Assembly: GCA_046349435.1 (NCBI GenBank)
Contig: JAXMCI010000005.1
Coordinates: 62,001 to 126,000 of the forward strand
Direction of reading: 5' to 3'
From: JAXMCI01 sp046349435
GTDB lineage: Bacteria; Pseudomonadota; Alphaproteobacteria; Dongiales; Dongiaceae
DNA length: 64,000 nucleotides
Positions 1-8,975 of this stretch are shown here, in pieces. Position 1 is the first letter of the stretch. Each line of letters begins with the position of its first letter. Below the pieces are notes generated by a model that saw nothing but the letters and a program-made list of their open reading frames with translations, had not been told where the DNA came from and made no database searches. The translations under genes and the position numbers were made by a program.

Positions 1-2
1 TC

Positions 3-1436
3 GCCGCCCGCGTCGCCCTGATGGCCGCGGTCGTCCTGCCGGGCGCGCCGGCGCTCGCCGGCGAGTGGGTCATCTCGCCCAGCGTCGGGCTCTACGAGTC
101 CTTCACCGACAATGCGCAGCTCGATCCGCCGGGCCAGGGGAACTGGGACTTCTTCACCAACCTGGTGCCGGCCGTCACGATCCACGGCGAAGGCGGCCGG
201 ATGAGCCTCGATCTCGCCGCCTCGCTGAACGGCATCCTCTATGCGCGGGACGGCTCGCTCGACGACGTCAACCTGGACCTGTCCGAGGCGAGCCGCACCG
301 AGCTGATCCCCGAGCTGCTGTTCCTCGACACCCGCGCCGTGGTCACCCAGCTCGCCACCGGCCCGGGCGACGCGGTCTCGGGCTCGCAGAACAGCAGCCA
401 GCAGGGCAGCACCATCGCGACCCTGCTGATCAGCCCCTATCTGCGCAACCATTTCGGCGACTTCGCCGATTCGGAGTTGCGCTACACCTACGGCCAGGTG
501 CTTTCGCCCTCGGGCGACGTCGGCAACGAGTTCAGCAACGATCTCTCCGCCGTGCTCAGCAGCGGCACGCGCTTCAGTCGCCTGCGCTGGACGCTGACGG
601 GCAATGCCGACTTCACCATCCAGGGCGGCAGCAGCGGCGATGGCGGCGGCTCGGCCCGCGATACCTACCGGCTGCTCGCCAAGGCCGACGTCGAGTATGC
701 GATCAGCCGGCAATGGGCACTGCTCGGCGGCCTCGGCTACGAGCGCATCCATGACGAGACCCTCGACGAGGAGCCGAACGGGATCATCGGCGACGCCGGG
801 TTCCGCTGGCGCCCCGGCCCGCGCCTCACCCTGGTGCTGCTGTTCAATCATCGCTTCGACAGCAACTTCCCGTCGGGCGAGCTCAGCTACCAGATCGGCC
901 CGTCGACGCTGCTCACCGCCAGCTACAGCGAGGGCATCGAGACCGGCCAGGGGCTGCTCACCGAGGATGTCGGGTTCCTCACCACCGACGAATCCGGCAA
1001 CTTCATCGATGCCCGCACCGCGCAGCTCTTCTCGCTCGAGACCGGCGGGCTCGGCATCGACAACTCGGCGTTCCGCCAGCGGCTCTTCACCGTCGACCTG
1101 ACCAGCACCATCGGGCGCAACGATCTCAGCGCCAACGCCTACTACGTGCGTCGCGAGGGCGGGCAGGAAGGCAACGAGACGGGCCTCGGCGGCAGCCTCG
1201 GCTGGCGGCGCGAGCTCAGCGAGCTCGATCGGATCGGCGCCACCGTCCGCTACGAGTACGTCTCGCACAACCAGACCGACAACCTCGTCAATCTCGGTCT
1301 GTCCTACAGCCATCGCCTCAGCGAGACCCTCGAGGCGGTGGTGCTCTACAGCTTCACCAACCAGTTCTCGACCAGCGAGGACGACCGCTTCCGCGAGAAC
1401 GTGGTCACCGTCGGCCTGGTCAAGACCTTCCAGTAG
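3..1436 (+). CDS. XrtA/PEP-CTERM-associated outer membrane beta-barrel protein (5' partial)
   Basis: The reading frame is open to the left edge of the window, so the true start lies upstream; the first ATG inside is at 21. The visible N-terminus is the end of a signal peptide with an Ala-x-Ala-Gly type cleavage region before GEWVISPSVGL. The remainder alternates polar and aromatic residues in short strands and ends in Phe-Gln, as outer membrane barrels do. Its position directly before an ExeA-like ATPase, deacetylase and FemAB gene matches the TIGR03016-type outer membrane protein of XrtA loci. Inference: it spans the outer membrane and helps export or anchor the polysaccharide. The assignment rests on context and general barrel character rather than a diagnostic motif. 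Confidence 0.75.
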   Translation, partial: AARVALMAAVVLPGAPALAGEWVISPSVGLYESFTDNAQLDPPGQGNWDFFTNLVPAVTIHGEGGRMSLDLAASLNGILYARDGSLDDVNLDLSEASRTELIPELLFLDTRAVVTQLATGPGDAVSGSQNSSQQGSTIATLLISPYLRNHFGDFADSELRYTYGQVLSPSGDVGNEFSNDLSAVLSSGTRFSRLRWTLTGNADFTIQGGSSGDGGGSARDTYRLLAKADVEYAISRQWALLGGLGYERIHDETLDEEPNGIIGDAGFRWRPGPRLTLVLLFNHRFDSNFPSGELSYQIGPSTLLTASYSEGIETGQGLLTEDVGFLTTDESGNFIDARTAQLFSLETGGLGIDNSAFRQRLFTVDLTSTIGRNDLSANAYYVRREGGQEGNETGLGGSLGWRRELSELDRIGATVRYEYVSHNQTDNLVNLGLSYSHRLSETLEAVVLYSFTNQFSTSEDDRFRENVVTVGLVKTFQ

Positions 1437-1443
1437 AGCCGCC

Positions 1444-2442
1444 ATGTACAGCAAGTATTTCGGCTTCAAGGACCTGCCGTTCCAGCTCAGCCCGGATTCC
1501 CGCTTCTTCTACGGCAGCAGCGGGCACGAGAAGGCGCTCGCCTACCTGCGCTACGGGGTCGAGCAGGGTGAGGGCTTCATCGTCATCACCGGCGAGATCG
1601 GCGCCGGCAAGACGACGCTGGTGGAGCACCTGCTCTCGACCCTGGACAGCCGCCGCTTCGTGGCGGCGCGGGTGGTCACGACGCAGCTCAACGCCGACGA
1701 CATGCTGCGCTCGGTCGCCTCTGCCTTCGGCGTGACACAGGAGGGTCTCGACAAGGCCAGCCTGCTGCGGCGCCTCGAGGGCTTCCTGCGGCAGATCCAT
1801 CACCAGAACAAGCGATCGCTGCTGCTCATCGACGAGGCCCAGAACCTCGCCGTCGGGACACTCGAGGAGCTGCGGATGCTGTCCAACTTCAGCAACGGCC
1901 CTCGGCCGCTGCTGCAGAGCTTCCTGCTCGGCCAGCCCCAGTTCCGCGCCACCATCGCGCGTCCCGAGCTGGAGCAGCTGCGGCAGCGGGTGATCGCCTC
2001 CTACCATCTCGGGCCGCTCTGCGCCGAGGAGACCCGGGCCTATGTCGAGCACCGGCTGCGCACCGTCGGCTGGCGCAACGATCCGCGCTTCAGCGACGAG
2101 GCCTTCCGTCTCATCCACGAGAATGCGGAGGGCGTGCCGCGTCGCATCAACACGCTCTGCTCCCGGCTGCTGCTGTTCGTCTTCCTCGAGGAGAAGCACA
2201 CCATCGACGGCGACGTGGTGCGCGCGGTGTGGCGCGACCTGTCGGGCGAGCTGCCGCTGCCGGTCGAGCTCGGCCGGTCGCGGCTCGCCGAGAACGGCGC
2301 GCGCAGCGCGGCGGCGGCCGGGCCGCTGCCGGATGTCGGCGGGCGCCTCGAGGCGCTCGAGCAGCAGGTCAGCGCCCATGACCGCACCATCCGGCAGGCG
2401 ATGAACCTGGCGGTGCGCTATCTCGAGCGGGGCAGCCCGTGA
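1444..2442 (+). CDS. XrtA-associated ExeA-like AAA ATPase
   Basis: A 332-residue cytoplasmic P-loop ATPase. The N-terminal YFGFKDLPFQLSPDSRFFY is typical of ExeA/GspA-type ATPases and of the PEP-CTERM-locus 'secretion ATPase' family (TIGR03015). Walker A is GEIGAGKTT at residues 50-58 and Walker B is LLLIDEAQ at about 126-133. The C-terminal third is charged and may form a short coiled coil. It starts seven bases after the barrel gene, and its TGA overlaps the GTG of the next gene, so translation is probably coupled. Expected role: energising or organising export or assembly of the exopolysaccharide; the exact partner is unknown. Confidence 0.9.
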   Translation: MYSKYFGFKDLPFQLSPDSRFFYGSSGHEKALAYLRYGVEQGEGFIVITGEIGAGKTTLVEHLLSTLDSRRFVAARVVTTQLNADDMLRSVASAFGVTQEGLDKASLLRRLEGFLRQIHHQNKRSLLLIDEAQNLAVGTLEELRMLSNFSNGPRPLLQSFLLGQPQFRATIARPELEQLRQRVIASYHLGPLCAEETRAYVEHRLRTVGWRNDPRFSDEAFRLIHENAEGVPRRINTLCSRLLLFVFLEEKHTIDGDVVRAVWRDLSGELPLPVELGRSRLAENGARSAAAAGPLPDVGGRLEALEQQVSAHDRTIRQAMNLAVRYLERGSP

Positions 2443-3308
2443 GCCGGCCGGCGCCCGCCGCCATCGTCAATGCCATGACGGTCGACGTCGAGGACTACTT
2501 CCAGGTCCACGCCTTCGCCGACCGCATCGATCCGGCCGACTGGCCGCGGCTGGAATGCCGGGTGGAGCGCAACACCGACGCGATCCTGGCGATGCTCGAC
2601 GAGGCCGGCTGCCGCGCCACCTTCTTCACCCTCGGCTGGATCGCCGAGCGCCATCCCGGCCTGGTCCGGCGCATCGTCGCGGCCGGGCACGAGCTGGCCA
2701 GCCACGGCATGGCGCATCGGCGCGCCGACCGGCAGGACCCGGCCTCGTTCCGCGCCGACGTCGGCCGCTCGCGGCGCCTGCTGGAGGATATCGGCGGCGT
2801 CGCCGTGGCGGGCTATCGCGCCGCCAGCTTCTCGATCGGCCGGGACAACCTGTGGGCCTTCGAGGTGCTCGGCGAGGAGGGCTATGCCTACAGCTCGAGC
2901 ATCTACCCGATCCGCCACGATCACTACGGCATGCGGGAGGCGCCGCGCTTTCCCTTCCATCCGGCCGGCGCCGGCGGGCTGCTCGAGATTCCGGTCTCGA
3001 CGGTGGCGCTGGGCGGCCGCAACCTGCCCTGCGGCGGCGGCGGCTACTTCCGGCTGCTGCCCTACAGGCTGTCACGCTGGGAGATCCGGCGGGTCAACCG
3101 CCGGGACCGGCGCCCGACGGTGTTCTACTTCCATCCCTGGGAGATCGATCCCGGGCAGCCGCGCCAGTCCGGGCTGACGCTGCGCACCCGGATGCGCCAC
3201 TACACCAACCTCTCGGCGATGGCGGGACGGGTCCGCCGGCTGCTCGCCGAGTTCGCCTGGGACCGCATGGATCGAGTCTTCCCGACCGCGGGCGGACGGC
3301 AGGCATGA
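2439..3308 (+). CDS. XrtA-system polysaccharide deacetylase
   Basis: A 289-residue NodB-homology carbohydrate esterase. The metal-binding Asp is in TVDVEDYFQV (about residues 14-23). The His-rich metal motif is in ASHGMAHRR, and YRAASFSI and FYFHPWEID are the usual downstream motifs. This matches the TIGR03006 deacetylase of exosortase loci, which removes N-acetyl groups from the polymer. GTG is the start, within GTGA shared with the previous stop; there is no better downstream start before the DVED motif. The gene overlaps the following ATG in ATGA. Confidence 0.92.
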   Translation: MSRPAPAAIVNAMTVDVEDYFQVHAFADRIDPADWPRLECRVERNTDAILAMLDEAGCRATFFTLGWIAERHPGLVRRIVAAGHELASHGMAHRRADRQDPASFRADVGRSRRLLEDIGGVAVAGYRAASFSIGRDNLWAFEVLGEEGYAYSSSIYPIRHDHYGMREAPRFPFHPAGAGGLLEIPVSTVALGGRNLPCGGGGYFRLLPYRLSRWEIRRVNRRDRRPTVFYFHPWEIDPGQPRQSGLTLRTRMRHYTNLSAMAGRVRRLLAEFAWDRMDRVFPTAGGRQA

Positions 3309-4351
3309 ACGCCATCGATCCCGCCCTGCGGGTCAGCCCGCTCACCGAGGGCGCGCGCGGGCGCTGGGACGCGTTCGTCGCCGCCTGCCCGGAGGCAACC
3401 TTCTTCCACCGGTCGGGCTGGAAGCCGGTGATCGAGCGCAGCTTCGGTCACCCGACCCATTACCTGATGGCGGAGCGCGACGGGGCGGTCTGCGGCGTGC
3501 TGCCGCTGGTGCATGTCCGCAGCCGGCTGTTCGGCAGCGCGCTGGTCTCGACGCCGTTCGCCGTCTATGGCGGCCCGGCGGCGACGTCGGAATCGGCACG
3601 CGCCGCGCTCGATGCGGCGGCGCTGTCGCTGGCCGAGCGGCTCGGCGTCGCGCATGTCGAGTTCCGCAGCCGCGAGCGGCAGCGCCCGGCCTGGGCCTGC
3701 AAGGACGAGGTCTACGCCACCTTCGTCAAGCCGATCCAGGCGGATCCGCAGGCCAACCTGCTGGCGATCCCGCGCAAGCAGCGCGCCGTGGTGCGCAAGA
3801 GCCTGACCGCCGGCCTGGTCGCCCGGACCGGGGCGGATCCCGATCGCCTCTACGACGTCTATGCCGAGAGCGTCCACCGGCTCGGCACGCCGGTCTTCAC
3901 CCGGCGCTACTTCCGCGAGCTCAAGCGCGAGTTCGGCGCCGATTGCGAGCTGCTCACCATCCATGCCGGCGACCGGCTGGTCAGCGGCGTGCTGAGCTTC
4001 TACTTCCGCGACACGGTGCTGCCCTACTATGCCGGCGGCCGCGACGAGGCGCGCAAGCTCGGCGCCTTCGACTTCATGTACTGGGACCTGATGCGGCGGG
4101 CCGGCGAGGCAGGCTGCCGCGCCTTCGATTTCGGCCGGAGCAAGCGGGGCACCGGCGCCTTCGACTTCAAGCGCAACTGGGGCTTCGAGCCGACGCCGCT
4201 GCACTACGAGTATCATCTCCGGCGGGGCGGCGGGCTGCCCAATCTCAGCCCGCTCAATCCGAAGTACCGGCTGATGGTCGCGCTGTGGCGGCGCCTGCCG
4301 CTGGCCGTCGCCAGTGCCGCCGGGCCCTGGCTGGCCCGCAGCCTCGGCTAG
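3305..4351 (+). CDS. FemAB-like XrtA/PEP-CTERM-associated protein
   Basis: A 348-residue GNAT-fold FemAB-like protein. The middle carries the acyltransferase core (IPRKQRAVVRKSL, then FTRRYFRELKREFG). The C-terminal half has YYAGGRDEARKLGAFDFMYW and FDFGRSKRGTGAFDFK, typical of the TIGR03019 family found beside XrtA. Such proteins are thought to transfer an aminoacyl or acyl group during polymer or peptidoglycan modification. The start is the ATG in ATGA at the end of the deacetylase gene; the frame is open further upstream, but that part is a shadow of the deacetylase. Confidence 0.9.
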   Translation: MNAIDPALRVSPLTEGARGRWDAFVAACPEATFFHRSGWKPVIERSFGHPTHYLMAERDGAVCGVLPLVHVRSRLFGSALVSTPFAVYGGPAATSESARAALDAAALSLAERLGVAHVEFRSRERQRPAWACKDEVYATFVKPIQADPQANLLAIPRKQRAVVRKSLTAGLVARTGADPDRLYDVYAESVHRLGTPVFTRRYFRELKREFGADCELLTIHAGDRLVSGVLSFYFRDTVLPYYAGGRDEARKLGAFDFMYWDLMRRAGEAGCRAFDFGRSKRGTGAFDFKRNWGFEPTPLHYEYHLRRGGGLPNLSPLNPKYRLMVALWRRLPLAVASAAGPWLARSLG

Positions 4352-4371
4352 GCGCCCGGGAGCCGACGCCG

Positions 4372-5586
4372 GTGCGCGAGCTGCTGTTCCTCTGTCACCG
4401 GATTCCCTATCCGCCCGACAAGGGCGACAAGATCCGCTCCTGGAACCTGCTGCGCCGGCTCGCCGAGCAGTACCGCGTGCATCTCGGCTGCTTCGTCGAC
4501 GATCCGCAGGATCGGCGTCACGAGGCGACGCTCCGCGCCGTCTGCGGCGAGACGCTGTTCCTGCCGCTCGACCGGCGCTACGCCACCCTGCGCTCGGCGG
4601 CGGCCCTGCCGGCCGGCCGGCCGCTGACGCTCGACTACTACCGGGACGCCCGCATGCGGCGCTGGGTCGACGGGCTGCTGGCGCGGCGCCCGATCGAGAG
4701 AGCCTACGTCTTCTCCTCCGCGATGGCGCCCTACGTCATGGATACGGCCAGGCGCCCGCTGCGCCGCGTCGCCGACCTGGTCGACGTCGACTCCGAGAAA
4801 TGGTCGCAATACGCGGCGCGGCGCGGCTGGCCGGCACGCGCGGTGTTCGGGCGCGAGGGCCGGCTGCTGCTCCGGTTCGAGCGGCGGATCCTCGAGCAGT
4901 TCGCCGCGGTGGTCCTGGTCTCGCGCCAGGAGGCGGCGCTGTTCCGCGAGCGGGCCCCGGGCGGCGCGGAGCGCGTCTTCGCGGTGGCGAACGGCGTCGA
5001 CGAGACCTATTTCGCGCCGTCGCCGGCCCATCGCGATCCGTTCCCGCCGGCGGTGCGGCCCATCGTCTTCGTCGGCGCGATGGACTACTGGCCCAACGTC
5101 GATGCCGCCTGCTGGTTCGCCGGCGACATCCTTCCCCGCCTCGCCGGGGCCGGGCCGCCGGTCGCCTTCTACGTGGTCGGCGCCAATCCCGCGCCCGAGG
5201 TCGCCCGGCTCGGCCGCCTGCCGGGCGTGACGGTGACCGGCCGGGTCGACGACGTGCGGCCCTTCCTGGCGCACGCCGCCGTCGTGGTGGCGCCGATGCG
5301 CGTCGCCCGCGGCATCCAGAACAAGATCCTGGAGGGCATGGCGATGGGCAAGGTGGTGGTCACCACCAGCCCCGGCCTCGAGGGCATCGAGGCCGACCCG
5401 GGCTGCCATGTCCGGGTGGCGGACGACGCCGCCGCCTTCGCCGCGGCGGTCGGCACGGCAATTGCGGGGAACGACAACGCGACGTTCGGCCCGCGGGCGC
5501 GCGCCCGGATCATGGCGAGCCATGGCTGGGGCGAGAGCGCGCGGCGGATCGGCGCCATCATCGAGGGCGATGCCTCCGGAGTCTGA
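4372..5586 (+). CDS. XrtA-system family 1 glycosyltransferase
   Basis: A 404-residue GT-B glycosyltransferase of the TIGR03087 (PEP-CTERM/XrtA) type. The N-terminus LLFLCHRIPYPPDKGDKIRS is diagnostic of the family. The C-terminal half has VFVGAMDYWPNVDAACWF and the nucleotide-sugar-binding region with RGIQNKILEGMAMGKVVV. It probably adds a sugar during assembly of the exopolysaccharide repeat unit on the cytoplasmic face. The GTG at 4372 is chosen because it gives the canonical N-terminus; upstream reading is a shadow of the FemAB gene. Fourteen bases separate it from the exosortase gene. Confidence 0.92.
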   Translation: MRELLFLCHRIPYPPDKGDKIRSWNLLRRLAEQYRVHLGCFVDDPQDRRHEATLRAVCGETLFLPLDRRYATLRSAAALPAGRPLTLDYYRDARMRRWVDGLLARRPIERAYVFSSAMAPYVMDTARRPLRRVADLVDVDSEKWSQYAARRGWPARAVFGREGRLLLRFERRILEQFAAVVLVSRQEAALFRERAPGGAERVFAVANGVDETYFAPSPAHRDPFPPAVRPIVFVGAMDYWPNVDAACWFAGDILPRLAGAGPPVAFYVVGANPAPEVARLGRLPGVTVTGRVDDVRPFLAHAAVVVAPMRVARGIQNKILEGMAMGKVVVTTSPGLEGIEADPGCHVRVADDAAAFAAAVGTAIAGNDNATFGPRARARIMASHGWGESARRIGAIIEGDASGV

Positions 5587-5600
5587 GGCGGCGAGGAGCA

Positions 5601-7058
5601 ATGGGCCAGAGCCTGCGCATCGCGGCGACGCACGGCAGCGGCGGCGCCTGGACGGCAGCGGTCGCCGCCGCGGCCGTTGCGCTGGGCGGGCTCGTGCTGC
5701 TCTACCGCGACACCGTCGCCGGCATGATCGTGCAGTGGTCGACGAGCTCGGCCTACAACTACTGCTTCCTGGTCGTCCCGATCGCCGGCTTCCTCGCCTG
5801 GGAGCGGCGGGGCCGCCTGGCGGCCCTGCAGCCGGCGCCCTGCTGGCCGGCGCTCGCGCTGCTGCCGCCGCTCGGCGCCGCCTGGTGGATCGCCGATCTC
5901 GCCGACCTCGCCGAGGGGCGCCAGCTCGCCCTGGTGGCGATGGCCGTGGCGACCCTCGTCGTCGTGCTGGGGGCGCGGGCCGCCCGGGTGCTGGCGCTGC
6001 CGCTCCTCTACCTCTTCCTGATGGTGCCGATGGGCGAGCTGCTGGTCGGGCCGCTCCAGCGTCTTGCCGCGGCGGCCGTCGAGGCGGCGCTCCGGCTCGC
6101 CGGGCTGCCGGTGTTCCGCGACGGCGTGCTGCTCCAGGTGCCGACCGGCTGGTTCGTGGTCGAGCCGGGCTGTGCCGGGCTCAACTTCCTGCTCAGCGCG
6201 CTGGCGCTGTCGCTGCTCTTCGCCGACCTGCTGTTCCGCCGCTGGGCGAAGCGCATCGCCTGCGTCGTGCTGGCGCTGCTCGCCGCGCTGCTGGTCAACT
6301 GGCTGCGGATCTGGGGCCTGATCGTCATCGACGCCCTGAGCAACGGCACGTCGGGGCTGATCCACGACCATCTGCTCTATGGCTGGGCGCTGTTCGCCCT
6401 GGCGACGCTCGGGCTGGTCCTGCTGGCGCAGCGCCATCGCGACGACCCGGCGCCGCCGCCCGCGGCCGTTCCCGACCGGCGACGGCCGGGGCGTCCGCTG
6501 CAGCCCGCCGCCGCGCTCGGCGCCCTGCTGCTGGCCGCGGGTCCCCTCCTGGCGTTCGGGCCAAGCGCCATGGCCGCGCCCGAAGCCGGCCTCGAGCTGC
6601 CCGCTGCCGTGGGCAGCTGGCGCCTGGTCGAGCGGCGCAGCGACGGTGCCGACGCGATCGGTATCTATGACGGCCCGGGCGGCCGCGTCGAGCTCGCGGT
6701 CGGTGCGCTGCGGCCGGGCGGGATCAAGCCCTTCCTGGGCGGCGGCGAGGCCGGCGTCGCCGGCCGCACCGAGGCGCGGATCGACGGCCGCGCGGTGGCG
6801 GTGCTGGTGCTGCGGCGGCCCGCCGGTGCGGCGCAGCGCATCAGCTGGCGGTGGCTGGCGCTCGGCGAGCGCTTCACCGCCGACGGGCCCAGCGCGCTGC
6901 TCGCCCAGGCCGGCGCGCTGCTGTGGTCGCGGCCCGCCCCGCGCAGCATCAGCCTGTCGGCCGGCACACCGCCGGAGGCGGGCCCGCGCCTGCAATCCTT
7001 CCTCGACGCCTGGCAGGTCGGCGCCACGCTGCGCCGGCCGCCGGCAAGGAGCTCGTGA
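5601..7058 (+). CDS. xrtA: exosortase A fused to an EpsI domain
   Basis: A 485-residue integral membrane transpeptidase. About eight hydrophobic segments fill residues 15-280. The exosortase triad is visible: Cys191 in EPGCAGLNF, Arg236 in NWLRIWG and His255 or His257 in LIHDHLLYGW. After a Pro/Arg-rich linker (281-300) and one more membrane segment, residues about 330-485 form an EpsI-type periplasmic domain (LELPAAVGSWRLVE onward), which is fused here. It should cleave PEP-CTERM signals and transfer proteins to an anchor; the PEP-CTERM protein encoded at 37056-37652 is a candidate substrate. The stop is immediately followed by the ATG of the amidotransferase. Confidence 0.95.
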   Translation: MGQSLRIAATHGSGGAWTAAVAAAAVALGGLVLLYRDTVAGMIVQWSTSSAYNYCFLVVPIAGFLAWERRGRLAALQPAPCWPALALLPPLGAAWWIADLADLAEGRQLALVAMAVATLVVVLGARAARVLALPLLYLFLMVPMGELLVGPLQRLAAAAVEAALRLAGLPVFRDGVLLQVPTGWFVVEPGCAGLNFLLSALALSLLFADLLFRRWAKRIACVVLALLAALLVNWLRIWGLIVIDALSNGTSGLIHDHLLYGWALFALATLGLVLLAQRHRDDPAPPPAAVPDRRRPGRPLQPAAALGALLLAAGPLLAFGPSAMAAPEAGLELPAAVGSWRLVERRSDGADAIGIYDGPGGRVELAVGALRPGGIKPFLGGGEAGVAGRTEARIDGRAVAVLVLRRPAGAAQRISWRWLALGERFTADGPSALLAQAGALLWSRPAPRSISLSAGTPPEAGPRLQSFLDAWQVGATLRRPPARSS

Positions 7059-8975
7059 ATGTGCGGCCTGGTCGGACTCTACGATCTCAGCGGCCGGCGG
7101 CCGGTCGATCCCGCCCTGCTCGGGCGGATGAACGACCGTCTCGCCCATCGCGGCCCGGACGGCGACGGGCTGCATTGCGGCCCGGGCTACGGGCTCGGCC
7201 ACCGGCGCCTGGCGATCATCGACCTCAGCGGCGGCCGCCAGCCGCTGTTCAACGAGGACGGCTCGGTCGCCGTGGTGTTCAACGGCGAGATCTACAACTA
7301 CGCCGAGCTGATGCGCGAGCTCGAGGCCTGCGGCCATCGCTTCCGCACGCGCTCGGACACCGAGGTGATCGTCCATGCCTGGGAGCAGTGGGGCGAGGCC
7401 TGCGTCGAGCGCTTCCGCGGCATGTTCGCCTTCGCCCTGGTCGACGAGCGGGCGGAAACCCTGTTCCTGGCCCGCGACCGCCTCGGCAAGAAGCCGCTCT
7501 ACTATGTGCTGCTGCCCGACGGCAACCTGGCCTTCGCCTCGGAGCTGAAGGCGCTCCTGGTCCATCCGGGGCTGGCACGCCGGCTCGACCCGCAGGCGGT
7601 CGAGGCCTATTTCGCGCTCGGCTACGTGCCCGATCCGCTGTGCATCTACGAGGGGGTGGCGAAGCTCGAGGCCGGCCACGCGCTCCGGCTGCGGCGCGGC
7701 GCGGCGCGGCTCGAGCCGCGCCGCTACTGGGACATCGCCTTCGCCGCCGCCGGGGAGGGCGAGGGCGGCGCCGAGCCCGAGCTCTGCGAGATGCTGGTCG
7801 ACCGGCTGCGCGCCGCGGTCCGGCTGCGGCTGGTCTCGGAGGTGCCGCTCGGCGCCTTCCTGTCCGGCGGCATCGATTCCGGCGCCGTCGTGGCGATGAT
7901 GGCCGAGGGCTCGGCGCAGCCGGTCAACACCTTCACCGTCGCCTTCGACGAGGCGGCGTTCGACGAATCTGGACGGGCGGCCGAGGTGGCTGCGCGCTAC
8001 CGCACGGCGCACCGCGTCAGCCGGGCCGAGCTGTCCGAGCTGCCCGGCCCCGACCGCGTCGCCGAGATCTACGACGAGCCCTTCGCCGACGTCTCGGCGC
8101 TGCCCACCTTCGCGGTCTGCGCCGCGGCGCGCCGGCACGTCACCGTCGCGCTGTCCGGCGACGGCGGCGACGAGCTGTTCGCCGGCTATCGCCGCTATCG
8201 CTGGCATCGCGCCCAGGAGGCGGCCCGGGCGGTGGCGCCGCACTGGCTGCGCCGACCGCTCTTCGGCACCCTCGGGCGGCTCTATCCCAAGCTCGACTGG
8301 GCACCCCGGCCGCTGCGCGCGCGCAGCACCTTCGAGGAGCTGGCGGCCTGCGCCGAGCAGGGCTACTTCCACAATGTCTGCCTCGCCAAGGACGGGCTGC
8401 GGCAGCGGCTCTATGCGCCGCCGCTGCGCCGCGCGCTGCAGGGCTACAGCGCCGTCGAGCTGATCGGCCGCCACCTGCGGCGGGCCGGCACCGACGATCC
8501 GCTGGCCCAGGCCCAGTATGTCGACCTCAAGACCTGGCTGCCCGGCGACATCCTGACCAAGGTCGACCGCGCCGCGATGGCCAGCGGCCTCGAGGTGCGG
8601 GCGCCGCTGCTCGATCACCGCCTGGCGGAGTGGGCGGCCCGCCTGCCGTCGCGCGCCAAGCTGCGCGACGGCCGCGGCAAGCACATCCTGAAGCGCGCCA
8701 TGGGCCCCTATCTCGGCGCGGAGGCGCTGCGGCGTCCGAAGCAGGGATTCACCGTGCCGCTCGCCGCCTGGCTGCGCGGGCCCTGGCGCGGGGCGCTCGA
8801 CCGCGCGGTCGGGGGGGCGGCGCTACGCGACAGCGGGCTGCTCGACCTCGCCTTCGTCGAGCGGCTGCGGCAGGACCATCTGAGCGGGCGCTCCGACCAC
8901 GGCCAGGTCCTCTGGTCGGTGCTGTGCTTCGAGGCGTTCCTGCGCCGCGTGCACGCGCCGGCCGCCTTCAATTGA
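7059..8975 (+). CDS. XrtA-system asparagine synthase-like amidotransferase
   Basis: A 638-residue class II glutamine amidotransferase/asparagine synthetase. Cys2 of MCGLVGLYD is the glutaminase nucleophile, with the usual RRLAIIDLSGG and FNGEIYNY motifs. The synthetase half has the PP-loop SGGIDSGAVVAMM and SGDGGDELFAGYRRYRWH. Length and context match TIGR03108 in exosortase loci. It likely amidates a sugar acid or other precursor of the exopolymer rather than serving general asparagine synthesis. The ATG directly follows the preceding TGA, and its own TGA overlaps the next TTG in TTGA. Confidence 0.93.
   Translation: MCGLVGLYDLSGRRPVDPALLGRMNDRLAHRGPDGDGLHCGPGYGLGHRRLAIIDLSGGRQPLFNEDGSVAVVFNGEIYNYAELMRELEACGHRFRTRSDTEVIVHAWEQWGEACVERFRGMFAFALVDERAETLFLARDRLGKKPLYYVLLPDGNLAFASELKALLVHPGLARRLDPQAVEAYFALGYVPDPLCIYEGVAKLEAGHALRLRRGAARLEPRRYWDIAFAAAGEGEGGAEPELCEMLVDRLRAAVRLRLVSEVPLGAFLSGGIDSGAVVAMMAEGSAQPVNTFTVAFDEAAFDESGRAAEVAARYRTAHRVSRAELSELPGPDRVAEIYDEPFADVSALPTFAVCAAARRHVTVALSGDGGDELFAGYRRYRWHRAQEAARAVAPHWLRRPLFGTLGRLYPKLDWAPRPLRARSTFEELAACAEQGYFHNVCLAKDGLRQRLYAPPLRRALQGYSAVELIGRHLRRAGTDDPLAQAQYVDLKTWLPGDILTKVDRAAMASGLEVRAPLLDHRLAEWAARLPSRAKLRDGRGKHILKRAMGPYLGAEALRRPKQGFTVPLAAWLRGPWRGALDRAVGGAALRDSGLLDLAFVERLRQDHLSGRSDHGQVLWSVLCFEAFLRRVHAPAAFN

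Noticed and set aside
5169..8684. A 1171-codon minus-strand frame across the XrtA operon
   Set aside because: Low-complexity Arg/Gln/Ala composition, no domain, and fully opposite well-supported genes.
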